This document shows positions 1-7,658 of a DNA stretch of 28,274 bases, piece after piece (position 1 is the first letter of the stretch; the number at the start of each line of letters is the position of its first letter). This DNA is from a bacterium UBP6_UBA1196. Its GTDB lineage: Bacteria; UBP6; UBA1177. The position numbers were made by a program, and so were the translations under genes. The notes beneath the pieces are model-generated. The model had not been told where the DNA came from, ran no database searches, and was given only the letters and a program-made list of their open reading frames with translations. Location of the stretch: NCBI GenBank assembly GCA_002310035.1, contig DBYC01000006.1, positions 1 through 28,274 on the forward strand. The letters are read 5' to 3'.

Positions 1-158
1 CAATGGGTGTAATCGGCGGCACATTCCTTCTCGGAGGAATAATTTTTACAGCAACAAAAAAACCCGTTCCAAATCAAAATCATAAGATCAAACTGAGCAG
101 TTTATCGGTATCACCGACCAAAGGCGGAATGTTCACCTCGCTCGGATTCAGATTCTGA
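1..158 (+). CDS. C-terminal fragment of an unknown membrane-anchored protein
   Basis: An open frame enters from the left edge (first complete codon at base 3) and ends with TGA at 156-158, giving about 51 residues. The visible part has a Gly/Ile/Phe-rich apolar stretch (GVIGGTFLLGGIIFTA) that could be a membrane helix. A short basic and polar tail follows, ending in GFRF. A terminal aromatic residue after alternating hydrophobics could also be a last beta-strand of an outer-membrane protein. Too little is present to name a family. It is followed by a 171-bp gap that holds the promoter of the porin gene. Confidence 0.5.
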   Translation, partial: MGVIGGTFLLGGIIFTATKKPVPNQNHKIKLSSLSVSPTKGGMFTSLGFRF

Positions 159-189
159 ACGTCAAGAGCAAAAAAATAATTTTTTTCTG

Positions 190-217
190 TTGACAAACAA
201 AAAATTCCAACTATGTT
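190..217 (+). promoter_or_regulatory. Putative sigma70-type promoter of the porin gene
   Basis: TTGACA at 190-195 and TATGTT at 212-217 are separated by 16 bp, in an AT-rich stretch about 115 bp upstream of the porin start. TTGACA is a perfect -35 hexamer; the -10 matches TATAAT at 4 of 6 positions. The long leader that follows is A/T-rich. The assignment rests on consensus match only. Confidence 0.45.
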
Positions 218-229
218 AGCACTTGCTAA
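216..229 (+). promoter_or_regulatory. 14-bp palindrome overlapping the porin -10 (operator candidate)
   Basis: TTAGCACTTGCTAA is a perfect 6-bp inverted repeat (TTAGCA/TGCTAA) with a 2-bp centre. It overlaps the proposed -10 box, a classical place for a repressor. A near match, TTAGTCTTTGCTAA, lies upstream of feoAB at 2335-2348. DtxR/MntR-type metal regulators bind TTAG-N6-CTAA-like sites, so iron control of both genes is conceivable. The binding protein is unknown. Confidence 0.35.
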
Positions 230-329
230 TTTAATTGCTCTTTAAAAACTTAATTCTTTATTGTGAAATTAGTTTGAAGTTTTATTTTTGTTTGTTTTTT
301 TTAACAATTTCAATTTGTTGGAGGTTTTT

Positions 330-1697
330 ATGCGTAATTTCCTTTTTGCAGCGACAATTTGCTGCGCAGTATCTTTTTCACTCTATGCAGAGGATGAAAT
401 TCCTGCAAACGACAAAACAAAAGAATCAACAGTAGAGGCTGCCGAAACTCCGGCTGAAGGAGAAGCTGCCGAGGCAGAAGAAGAAGAGGAAAACAAACTC
501 GCTTTCGAGCGTAAACCCTACTTCAATGCGACTGTTTTCGGCGGCGTTTCTGCCGGGATCAACATCGAAGACGGCGATGTAAACAAGGAAGAAAGCTATG
601 AAATCGGTCTTGACAACCTGATCCTTGACTTCCAGGGCGGCGACAGGATGTTCAACGGCCGCGCAGTTGTCGATTTCGGCTCGGTCGATGACGAAGGCAA
701 AATGACGCTCGATGTCATCAAAAACGTTTCTTTCAGAATGCAGCACCCCTCTTTCAGGAACTCAGCAGGAACTTTCGGGCTCGATGTAAACCTTGAAGCG
801 GGCCTTTTCTCGATGCCTTTCGGAATCGAAAACGGTTACGACCATGAAGTCGCTTTCGCAAATTCGGCGATAAAAGAAGACTTTTTCGGCGGAGCTTTCA
901 ACGATCTCGGCGTTTCGCTCGGCGTTGAGCTCATTTTTTCGAAGGAATCCGACCTTGCGATCACTCTTTTCACCTTCAACGGCGGAAACGAAACCGTTCT
1001 TGACGGCGAGGAAAATCTCTTCCGCGCTCCGGCATTCGGTGTAGATGTCCGCTTCAACAAAACTGGTGATTTTTTCGCGACCGCAGCGGCTTCGCTCGTT
1101 TTCGGCAAGGCTTACAGAAACTACGGTTTCGATGTTTACCAGACTGTTGCGGATGAAGAAGGCGAAGAATCGCTTCTTTATAAAAACGGCGAAAATCTTG
1201 ACCAGGACAAGAACAATGTCCTCATGGCTATCGGCGCAGATCTCGGCTACAATGTAAACGACAACATCTCTGTCGGCTTCAAAGCTGAGTTCGGCCTTGC
1301 CCACCGCGCACTCTACAACCCAGATTTCGAAAAAGGCAAACTCATTTCCGACGGCGTGAAAGACGCTGATTCTGCATTGACTTCATGGGGACTCTTCGCA
1401 ATGCCTTACGCGACACTCTGGGATGTCGACATGATGGCGAGAGTTTCATACTTCAAGGCTCCTTTCTACGGAGAAAACATCGTCAGCAAGGACAATTCGA
1501 ATCTCGGCGTTAACATCGCAATAATCTACAACTTCTGCGACTACGCCGGAATCGAACTGGATTATGATTTCAACAAAACAACCTTCCACAAATACGGCGA
1601 AAAGAACGAAACCGTTTCCGAATCATTGAACACCCACGCAATCACTCTCGCACTCAGCGGCGCATTCAATTTCCTCTGGGAAGAAGAAAATAAATAA
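330..1697 (+). CDS. Outer-membrane beta-barrel porin-like protein
   Basis: The 455-residue product starts at ATG 330, five bases after GGAGG (320-324); an in-frame ATG at 288 lacks a ribosome site. Residues 1-21 form a signal peptide ending ...SLYA before EDE. A low-complexity Ala/Glu segment follows (about residues 35-60). The rest alternates polar and aromatic residues in strand-like blocks with many Gly/Asn/Asp turns (FNATVFGGVSAGINIEDGD, LDVNLEAGLFSMPFG), as in phosphate- or OprO/P-like porins. The final block (LALSGAFNFLWEEENK) looks like a last strand with a short extension, so it does not end in the usual aromatic residue. The likely role is passive solute entry across the outer membrane. 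The exact family is not identified. Confidence 0.7.
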   Translation: MRNFLFAATICCAVSFSLYAEDEIPANDKTKESTVEAAETPAEGEAAEAEEEEENKLAFERKPYFNATVFGGVSAGINIEDGDVNKEESYEIGLDNLILDFQGGDRMFNGRAVVDFGSVDDEGKMTLDVIKNVSFRMQHPSFRNSAGTFGLDVNLEAGLFSMPFGIENGYDHEVAFANSAIKEDFFGGAFNDLGVSLGVELIFSKESDLAITLFTFNGGNETVLDGEENLFRAPAFGVDVRFNKTGDFFATAAASLVFGKAYRNYGFDVYQTVADEEGEESLLYKNGENLDQDKNNVLMAIGADLGYNVNDNISVGFKAEFGLAHRALYNPDFEKGKLISDGVKDADSALTSWGLFAMPYATLWDVDMMARVSYFKAPFYGENIVSKDNSNLGVNIAIIYNFCDYAGIELDYDFNKTTFHKYGEKNETVSESLNTHAITLALSGAFNFLWEEENK

Positions 1698-1711
1698 GGA
1701 TTTTCCAGAGC

Positions 1712-1728
1712 GCGGGCGGCCCTCCCGC
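1712..1728 (+). terminator. GC-rich hairpin after the porin gene (weak terminator candidate)
   Basis: GCGGG (1712-1716) and CCCGC (1724-1728) can form a 5-bp stem with a 7-nt loop, 15 bases after the porin stop. It is followed by AAAAACTTG, not a T run, so it is a poor intrinsic terminator on the + strand. It may only stabilise the mRNA end. Confidence 0.25.
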
Positions 1729-1764
1729 AAAAACTTGCCATTCATCCATCCCGATCTAATATTC

Positions 1765-1789
1765 CCTGCTCAAACAACAAACGAGCAGG
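1765..1789 (+). promoter_or_regulatory. Stem-loop covering the ribosome site of the alkyltransferase gene
   Basis: CCTGCTC (1765-1771) and GAGCAGG (1783-1789) are perfect 7-bp complements with an 11-nt A/C-rich loop. The 3' arm holds the only purine-rich Shine-Dalgarno-like sequence (GAGCAGG) before the ATG at 1796, six bases downstream. If folded in mRNA it would hide the ribosome site. Confidence 0.4.
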
Positions 1790-1795
1790 TTAACG

Positions 1796-2299
1796 ATGAC
1801 TTTCAAATCAAAATACATTACGCCGGATGGTTTCGACGACATCGTGATGGAATCTGACGGCAAGTTTCTCACCGGACTAAGGTTCGAACAATGCAAAACC
1901 GAATTCGATGAGACAGATGATCTGCCTGTTTTCACCGAAACCTGCCGCTGGCTCGATATATATTTCAGCGGCCGTCAGCCAAATTGGTTACCGGAATATA
2001 AAATTGACTTCCCCTCCCCTTTCAGAAAAGAAATTTTGGAAGAAACATCCAAGATTCCTTTTGGAAAAACAATGACTTACGGTGAAATCGCGCAAAGAAT
2101 CGCAAGCCGCCGCGGAATCGCGAAAATGTCGGCGCAGGCAGTCGGCGGAGCTCTCGGCTGGAACCCGCTCTGCATCATAATCCCGTGTCACCGTGTCATC
2201 GGCGCAGACGGAAAACTCACCGGATACGGCGGCGGAATCAAAAACAAAACTGCGCTACTTGAACTGGAAAAAATTAGTGATTATAGGGCAATTTCATAA
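1796..2299 (+). CDS. ogt: Methylated-DNA--protein-cysteine S-methyltransferase
   Basis: The 167-residue product is an O6-alkylguanine-DNA alkyltransferase, which repairs O6-methylguanine by moving the methyl group irreversibly to its own cysteine. The active-site signature IIPCHRV is present with the acceptor cysteine at residue 131, followed by GADGKLTGYGGG, the usual C-terminal loop. The helix-turn-helix part (TMTYGEIAQRIAS... MSAQAVGGALGWNPL) is also intact. The N-terminal ~80 residues are the poorly conserved ribonuclease-H-like subdomain. Length fits Ogt-type enzymes (about 165-180) and lacks the Ada domain. It stands alone between the porin and feoAB, with a stem-loop over its ribosome site. 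Confidence 0.93.
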   Translation: MTFKSKYITPDGFDDIVMESDGKFLTGLRFEQCKTEFDETDDLPVFTETCRWLDIYFSGRQPNWLPEYKIDFPSPFRKEILEETSKIPFGKTMTYGEIAQRIASRRGIAKMSAQAVGGALGWNPLCIIIPCHRVIGADGKLTGYGGGIKNKTALLELEKISDYRAIS

Positions 2300-2334
2300 A
2301 TATCCCTTAGATTTTTTCAATTTTTCCTTGACTA

Positions 2335-2348
2335 TTAGTCTTTGCTAA
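2335..2348 (+). promoter_or_regulatory. feoAB upstream motif resembling the porin operator
   Basis: TTAGTCTTTGCTAA matches the porin palindrome (216-229) at 11 of 14 positions and sits just after TTGACT (2328-2333), a good -35 hexamer. The region between the ogt stop and the feoAB start (2300-2416) is AT-rich and must hold the feo promoter. A metal-responsive repressor site would fit a ferrous iron transporter, but this is inference from two sites only. Confidence 0.3.
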
Positions 2349-2416
2349 CAATTATCCTCAAAACTAATTTGATTGAGTTCTTTTAATATGAAAGTTTGTT
2401 AGTTAAGGCATAAAAT

Positions 2417-4771
2417 ATGAAAACATTGCGCGAAATAAAGATCGGAGAGACCGTTCAGGTCAAACAGCTTGGTGGCAACGGCGAGCTCCGTCAGCATTTT
2501 CTTGATATGGGAATAATTCCGGGTGCGGAGATCACATTCGTTAAATACGCGCCTCTCGGCGACCCGATGGAATTCAGGTTGCACGGCTACGAACTGACTT
2601 TGCGTGTTGCAGATGCACAGCAGATCGAAGTAACCGAGACGGATGCTGCTGATACTGCACTTCGGCAAAGCTCTGCAACCGAAGAATCGATCGCAACGGA
2701 GCACCCTGGACTTGGCGAAAGCGGAAAATTCCACGACAAAAACAGCGAAAATCCGCTTCCTGACGGCACAGTTCTAACATTTGCGCTTGTCGGGAACCAG
2801 AACTGCGGAAAAACCACGCTTTTCAACCGCCTTACCGGATCCAATCAGCATGTCGGGAACTTCCCCGGCGTTACTGTCGACAGAAAATCTGGAGCGATCA
2901 AAGGACATGCCGATACTCTGATCACCGATCTGCCCGGCATTTATTCGATGTCGCCCTACTCTTCCGAAGAGCTGATTTCGCGTGATTTCGTCCTGAACGA
3001 AAAGCCGCATGCGATAATAAACATCGTGGATGCAACGAACATTGAAAGAAACCTGTACCTGACGATGCAGCTTCTGGAACTGAACATTCCGCTCGTCGTC
3101 GCGCTCAACATGATGGACGAAGTTACGGCAAACGGCGGTTCGATAGATGTTAACAAAATGGAATCGCTGCTCGGCGTTCCTGTCGTTCCGATCTCGGCGA
3201 AAAAAGGTCAGGGTATCGAAGAACTTGTCTCCCACGCCGTTCACGTTGCAAAATTTCAGGAAAGCCCGCTGCGTCAGGATTTCTGCGGAAAAGACGATAA
3301 CGGCGGCGCAGTCCACCGCGCGCTCCACGGAACGATCCACTTAATTGAAGACCATGCCGAAAAAGCCGGTGTTCCGGTGCGGTTCGCAGCGACAAAACTT
3401 CTTGAGGACGACAAACAAATCCTGCACAAACTCGACCTTGACATGAACGAAAAAGAGACTCTGGAGCACATCATACTGCAGATGGAAAGCGAGCGCGGTT
3501 TAGACAGGAGCGCGGCAATAGCTGACATGCGTTTTTCATTCATCTACAGGCTCTGTTCCCTAACCGTCAAAAAGCCGCACGAAAGCAAAGAGAGAACGAG
3601 AAGTCAGGAAATCGACAAAATACTGACGGGAAAATGGACGGCGATCCCCTGCTTCATCGCGATAATGGGGGCGATTTTCTACCTGACTTTCAATGTGATC
3701 GGCGCATGGCTGCAGGAACTTCTGGAAACTGGGATCGACTGGCTTACAAAAGTGACCGATGCCGGTCTGGCTGCTGCCGGCGTTAACGAAGTGCTTCACG
3801 GACTTATCATCGACGGTATTTTTGCGGGTGTCGGAAGCGTGCTTTCCTTCCTGCCGATAATAGTTACGCTCTTTTTCTTTCTTTCGATGCTCGAAGATTC
3901 AGGATACATCGCGCGAGTCGCGTTTTTCATGGATAAACTGCTGAGGAAAATAGGACTTTCGGGCAGAAGCATAGTTCCGCTTTTAGTCGGCTTCGGCTGC
4001 TCTGTTCCCGCCGTCATGTCAACCAGAACGCTTCCGAGCGAACGAGACAGAAAAATGACGATCCTCCTCACTCCTTTCATGAGCTGCACGGCAAAACTAC
4101 CGATATATGCCTTTTTTGTGAGTGCGTTTTTCCCGAAGCGCGGCGGCCTCATCATGACAGGCCTTTATCTTCTGGGAATTCTTGTCGGAATACTCATCGC
4201 GCTTCTCTACAAAGGAACACTTTTTAAAGGCGAAGCGGTTCCTTTCGTCATGGAACTTCCGAACTACCGTATGCCCGGTGCAAGAAACACCGCCCAGCTT
4301 TTGTGGGAAAAGGCGAAAGACTTCCTGCAGAGAGCGTTTACGGTGATTTTTGTCGCGACGATCGTCGTGTGGTTCCTGCAAAGTTTCAACTGGAAACTGC
4401 AGTTAGTTGAGAATGCCGAGATGAGCATGCTCGCATCCGTAGCGCAACTGATTTCCCCAATCATGAAACCGATAGGACTTGGCGACTGGCAGATCGTTGT
4501 TGCACTCGTTTGCGGCTTTATGGCAAAAGAAAGTGTAGTCTCGACTCTGGAAATTCTGTTTGCGGGCGGAGTTGAAACGATGATGACAAGTCTCTCAGCG
4601 GCAAGCCTTCTCGTATTCAGCCTGCTTTATACCCCGTGCGTTGCGGCTATCGCCTCAGTAAAGCGCGAACTCGGCACAAAATGGGCTGCCGGCGTTGTGG
4701 TATGGCAGTGCGTTATCGCATGGCTGTGCTCGCTTGCCGTATATCTCATCGGGATCGCACTCGGAATGTAG
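2417..4771 (+). CDS. feoB: Ferrous iron transporter, FeoA-FeoB fusion
   Basis: The 784-residue protein joins a FeoA SH3-like domain (about residues 1-75; LGGNGELRQHFLDMGIIPG) by a polar linker to a complete FeoB. FeoB imports Fe(II) across the inner membrane. Its cytoplasmic G domain shows G1 GNQNCGKT (126-133), GVT as G2, DLPG as G3 (171-174), NMMD as G4 (231-234) and SAK as G5. The C-terminal half has the expected hydrophobic segments and two Gate regions, including LLVGFGCSVPAVMSTRTL with the conserved cysteine, and a second Cys-containing segment (LLYTPCVAAIASVKRE). FeoA and FeoB are usually separate genes; fusions are known in some anaerobes. The stop overlaps the ribosome site of the next gene. 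Confidence 0.95.
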   Translation: MKTLREIKIGETVQVKQLGGNGELRQHFLDMGIIPGAEITFVKYAPLGDPMEFRLHGYELTLRVADAQQIEVTETDAADTALRQSSATEESIATEHPGLGESGKFHDKNSENPLPDGTVLTFALVGNQNCGKTTLFNRLTGSNQHVGNFPGVTVDRKSGAIKGHADTLITDLPGIYSMSPYSSEELISRDFVLNEKPHAIINIVDATNIERNLYLTMQLLELNIPLVVALNMMDEVTANGGSIDVNKMESLLGVPVVPISAKKGQGIEELVSHAVHVAKFQESPLRQDFCGKDDNGGAVHRALHGTIHLIEDHAEKAGVPVRFAATKLLEDDKQILHKLDLDMNEKETLEHIILQMESERGLDRSAAIADMRFSFIYRLCSLTVKKPHESKERTRSQEIDKILTGKWTAIPCFIAIMGAIFYLTFNVIGAWLQELLETGIDWLTKVTDAGLAAAGVNEVLHGLIIDGIFAGVGSVLSFLPIIVTLFFFLSMLEDSGYIARVAFFMDKLLRKIGLSGRSIVPLLVGFGCSVPAVMSTRTLPSERDRKMTILLTPFMSCTAKLPIYAFFVSAFFPKRGGLIMTGLYLLGILVGILIALLYKGTLFKGEAVPFVMELPNYRMPGARNTAQLLWEKAKDFLQRAFTVIFVATIVVWFLQSFNWKLQLVENAEMSMLASVAQLISPIMKPIGLGDWQIVVALVCGFMAKESVVSTLEILFAGGVETMMTSLSAASLLVFSLLYTPCVAAIASVKRELGTKWAAGVVVWQCVIAWLCSLAVYLIGIALGM

Positions 4772-4779
4772 GAGGTCGC

Positions 4780-4962
4780 ATGCTGGCTACGATAATTATC
4801 TCAATAGTGCTTCTGGCAATGTTCGTATTTGCCCTGGTAAATATCATCAGAAAACGTATGCGCGGCGACTGCGGATGCGGCATGGGTTCTGACTGCCGTA
4901 ACTGCTCAGCTTGCAAAACGGATAAGAATGTCAACGTCAGTACTCTTGAAAAAAAATCCTGA
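4780..4962 (+). CDS. FeoB-associated Cys-rich membrane protein
   Basis: The ATG at 4780 follows AGGAGG (4770-4775), which overlaps the feoB stop. It gives a 60-residue protein with one N-terminal transmembrane helix (LATIIISIVLLAMFVFALVNII). A short basic stretch (RKRMRG) and a cysteine cluster follow (DCGCGMGSDCRNCSACK, five Cys). This is the pattern of the small FeoB-associated Cys-rich family found directly after feoB in many bacteria. It probably sits in the inner membrane with a metal- or redox-active cytoplasmic tail helping Fe(II) transport; the biochemical role is not established. A longer frame reading upstream has no ribosome site and lies inside feoB. Confidence 0.85.
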   Translation: MLATIIISIVLLAMFVFALVNIIRKRMRGDCGCGMGSDCRNCSACKTDKNVNVSTLEKKS

Positions 4963-5013
4963 CTTCTTATAATTTTCCGTTCTATTCATTCAAACTTTTT
5001 TTGGGAGGTTCTT

Positions 5014-6105
5014 ATGAAAAAGTTTTTTGTGATTTCAATGGTGGTTTTATCAATGGTTTTTCTTGTTTCCTGCGGCGGCAAGAAAAAAGTAACACCTAAC
5101 GGCGAAGACAAGACCGACACAGACACAGACACTGACGTAGTAGACACCGATTCAGGCGACGATTCCGACACTGGCGACAAAACCGATTCAGGACAAACCG
5201 ACACCGACACTCAGGATGCCGATACCGACACCCACGCTGACACCGACACCGATACGGATATCGATACCGATACGGATACCGACACCGATACCGGCAGCCA
5301 GGATGAAGGCAGCAAATGTGAGAAAATCACTTTCAAATCATTCGACTCTATGCCTTACGGTGATTATGAACTCGATTTCTGGCTTTATGACACTGAAGAA
5401 TACGATGACGACACCATACCCGTTTTCACTGCGGAACTTTATTTTGACAAAAGCATTGTCGAACTCATCGGCAAGACAGTCTCCTTTGAAAATTCAGACC
5501 CGAACGACTGTGAGAACAAACCGTGCTTCTTCCTCTACGGCGATATTGACGCAACATGGCACTCCGACAAAACATATTTCGCGAAGAAAGGCTCCATCTC
5601 TTTCGATGATGTCAACGAAGACACTGACGGTTCCAAAGCGCAGACCACTTCGATCCTCTTTTACGAAATCGATATGAAAGGAAGCGATACTAATAAGGAA
5701 TGGGGCGATGTAGAAAACGGAAAATGCTACGAGCTGCCGGCTTTGAAGTGGGACACTCTTGACGATTACGACCCGATTGAATGCGAGATCGATGACGACT
5801 GCTGCTCAGATGTGGAAGAAGGAGAAGAATGTTACTACTACTGCGACCCAGATTATTTAGTATGTTCTGAAAAAGAGTGTGTATACGACGACGATTGCGC
5901 TGATTTAGGATACTCTTCCTACTACTGCGATTTAGACACATACACCTGCATGTCAGACGGCGATGATTTTGACTGCGAAAGCAGCGACGAGTGCGACCCC
6001 GGCTACATCTGCGATGGCGGATCTTGTGCGTATATCGGAGAGCCTTGTGAAACAGAAACGGACTGTGATAACGGACAGACCTGTCAAGACGGTTTCTGTA
6101 TGTAA
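5014..6105 (+). CDS. Lipoprotein with DT-repeat linker and Cys-rich C-terminus
   Basis: The start at 5014 is preceded by GGGAGG. The 363-residue product has a lipoprotein signal with lipobox LVSC (Cys20), so it is predicted to be lipid-anchored. Residues 34-93 are an almost pure Asp-Thr dipeptide repeat, a likely extended, calcium-binding or spacer segment. Residues ~97-255 form an unrecognised globular, beta-rich domain. Residues ~255-363 hold repeated Cys motifs of the form DDDC...YYC...TC and CDNGQTCQDGFC, like the small disulfide-rich repeats in myxobacterial and related surface proteins. A surface-exposed or secreted role is inferred. It stands alone and is convergent with gpmI (19-bp gap). 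Confidence 0.75.
   Translation: MKKFFVISMVVLSMVFLVSCGGKKKVTPNGEDKTDTDTDTDVVDTDSGDDSDTGDKTDSGQTDTDTQDADTDTHADTDTDTDIDTDTDTDTDTGSQDEGSKCEKITFKSFDSMPYGDYELDFWLYDTEEYDDDTIPVFTAELYFDKSIVELIGKTVSFENSDPNDCENKPCFFLYGDIDATWHSDKTYFAKKGSISFDDVNEDTDGSKAQTTSILFYEIDMKGSDTNKEWGDVENGKCYELPALKWDTLDDYDPIECEIDDDCCSDVEEGEECYYYCDPDYLVCSEKECVYDDDCADLGYSSYYCDLDTYTCMSDGDDFDCESSDECDPGYICDGGSCAYIGEPCETETDCDNGQTCQDGFCM
5113..5292 (+). repeat. GACACN-type hexanucleotide repeat encoding (DT)n
   Basis: About 180 bp within the lipoprotein gene are made of GAC/GAT and ACC/ACA/ACT/ACG codons in alternation, interrupted by short non-repeat codons (for example VVDTDSGDDSD). The synonymous codons vary, so most units are not identical DNA copies. 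The 3' part (5260-5290) is the most regular and could change length by slippage. Confidence 0.8.
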
Positions 6106-6124
6106 GTTTTCGGATTAAATCAGA

Positions 6125-7648
6125 TCAGAAGAGTTCCTTCCCCGTCATTTCAGACGGAATTTCAAGCCCCATTATTTTGAGTATCGTCGGCGCTATGTCG
6201 GCAAGGATCCCGTTGCGCAAATCGACATTTTTATAGTTGTAGATCGCGAACGGAACAGGGTTTGTGGTGTGAGCTGTGTGCGGAGCTTTCGTCGTTTCGT
6301 CGAACATCTGCTCGCTGTTGCCGTGATCTGCCGTGAGGATGAGCACTCTACCCTCTTTTTCGACTTTCGCCATGATCTTTCCGACACATTCGTCGATCGC
6401 CTCGATCGCTTTGACTGCCGCTTCCATTACGCCGGTGTGGCCTACCATGTCCGGGTTTGCGAAATTGAGTATAACCAAATCAAATTTTTCAATATTTTCA
6501 AGAAGTTGTTCAGTTACCTCGTAAGCGCTCATCTCGGGTTTGAGGTCATAAGTCTGGACTTTAGGCGAAGGAACAAGGATCCTCTCCTCACCCTCGAAAA
6601 CAGTCTCTTTTCCGCCGTTGAAAAAGAATGTGACATGGGCATATTTCTCGGTTTCGGCGATCCTGAGTTGCGTCTTTCCTGCCTTTGAAACGACTTCGCC
6701 GAGAATGTTTTTGAGTTCTTCATGTTCAAAAAGTACCGGGAACGGGAAATCGGCACGGTACTGCGTCATAGTCGCATACTGGCTGAAGCTGACGCGCTGT
6801 TTTCTCATAAATCCGTTGAAGTCATCAAAGTTGAGCGCCATCGAGATCTCGCGTGCTCTGTCTGCCCTGAAATTGAAGAAAATAACTGCGTCCTCGTCGC
6901 GCATGACCCCTTTCGGGAAACCGCAGTCGTTCATAATTATCGTCGGACGGACGAACTCGTCGTATTCGCCTCTTGCGTAGGAATTGAGGATCGCATCAAC
7001 CGGAGTTTCGGCACGCAGTCCTAATCCCAGCGTGAGTGCGTCGTAAGCCTGCTCTACCCTTTCCCAGCGGTTGTCGCGGTCCATCGCGTAGAATCTGCCC
7101 ATAACAGTTGCGATCTCGCCGAGTCCTTCTTTTTTCATTTTTTCATCGAGCTCTTTCACATAGTTTATCGCGCTCTGAGGCGGCGTGTCGCGGCCGTCAA
7201 GGAAGCAGTGGACGACGACTTCGAGTTTGTTTCTTTTGCCGAATTCAAGCAAAGCGTAAAGGTGATCCATCGAGCTGTGGACTCCGCCTGGGGAAACCAA
7301 GCCCATGAGATGAAGCGTTCCGCCGTGGATCTTGAGTTCTTTAACAGTCTCCTTTAACACGGGATTTTCAAAGAAACTGCCGTCTTCTATCGCTTTGTCG
7401 ATCCTGGTGAGATCCTGATAAACGACTCTTCCGGCACCGATATTCGTGTGTCCGACTTCGCTGTTTCCCATCTGTCCTTTCGGAAGTCCGACGTCAAGTC
7501 CGCTTGCAGAGAGCTGACACTTCGGCGAAGAAGCCAGAAGCTTGTCTATATTCGGCGTTTTTGCCGTTTTTACCGCGTTGAAATCACTGTTTTCCCTGAT
7601 CCCGAACCCGTCGAGGATCATCAGCATAACTTTTTTGTTTTCACTCAT
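6125..7648 (-). CDS. gpmI: 2,3-bisphosphoglycerate-independent phosphoglycerate mutase
   Basis: The 507-residue cytoplasmic enzyme interconverts 3- and 2-phosphoglycerate in glycolysis and gluconeogenesis using Mn(II). Conserved elements are visible in order: metal site MILDGFG near the N-terminus (Asp13), the phosphoserine loop GQMGNSEVGHTNIGAGR (Ser63), the FLDGRDTPP substrate motif, FFNFRADRAR, FANPDMVGHTG, and the C-terminal metal ligands in TADHGNSEQM. Length is typical (about 505-515). The ATG follows GAGAGG. It begins 10 bases after the spoIID-like gene and so is probably the last gene of that transcript. Confidence 0.97.
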   Translation of the reverse strand: MSENKKVMLMILDGFGIRENSDFNAVKTAKTPNIDKLLASSPKCQLSASGLDVGLPKGQMGNSEVGHTNIGAGRVVYQDLTRIDKAIEDGSFFENPVLKETVKELKIHGGTLHLMGLVSPGGVHSSMDHLYALLEFGKRNKLEVVVHCFLDGRDTPPQSAINYVKELDEKMKKEGLGEIATVMGRFYAMDRDNRWERVEQAYDALTLGLGLRAETPVDAILNSYARGEYDEFVRPTIIMNDCGFPKGVMRDEDAVIFFNFRADRAREISMALNFDDFNGFMRKQRVSFSQYATMTQYRADFPFPVLFEHEELKNILGEVVSKAGKTQLRIAETEKYAHVTFFFNGGKETVFEGEERILVPSPKVQTYDLKPEMSAYEVTEQLLENIEKFDLVILNFANPDMVGHTGVMEAAVKAIEAIDECVGKIMAKVEKEGRVLILTADHGNSEQMFDETTKAPHTAHTTNPVPFAIYNYKNVDLRNGILADIAPTILKIMGLEIPSEMTGKELF

Positions 7649-7658
7649 TTTTCACCTC

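Noticed and set aside
426..1304. Long minus-strand frames opposite the porin gene
   Set aside because: They are shadows of the biased porin codon use, without ribosome sites or family resemblance.
5113..5292. CRISPR-like repeat array
   Set aside because: Units are 6 bp codon repeats in frame with a lipoprotein, without spacers.
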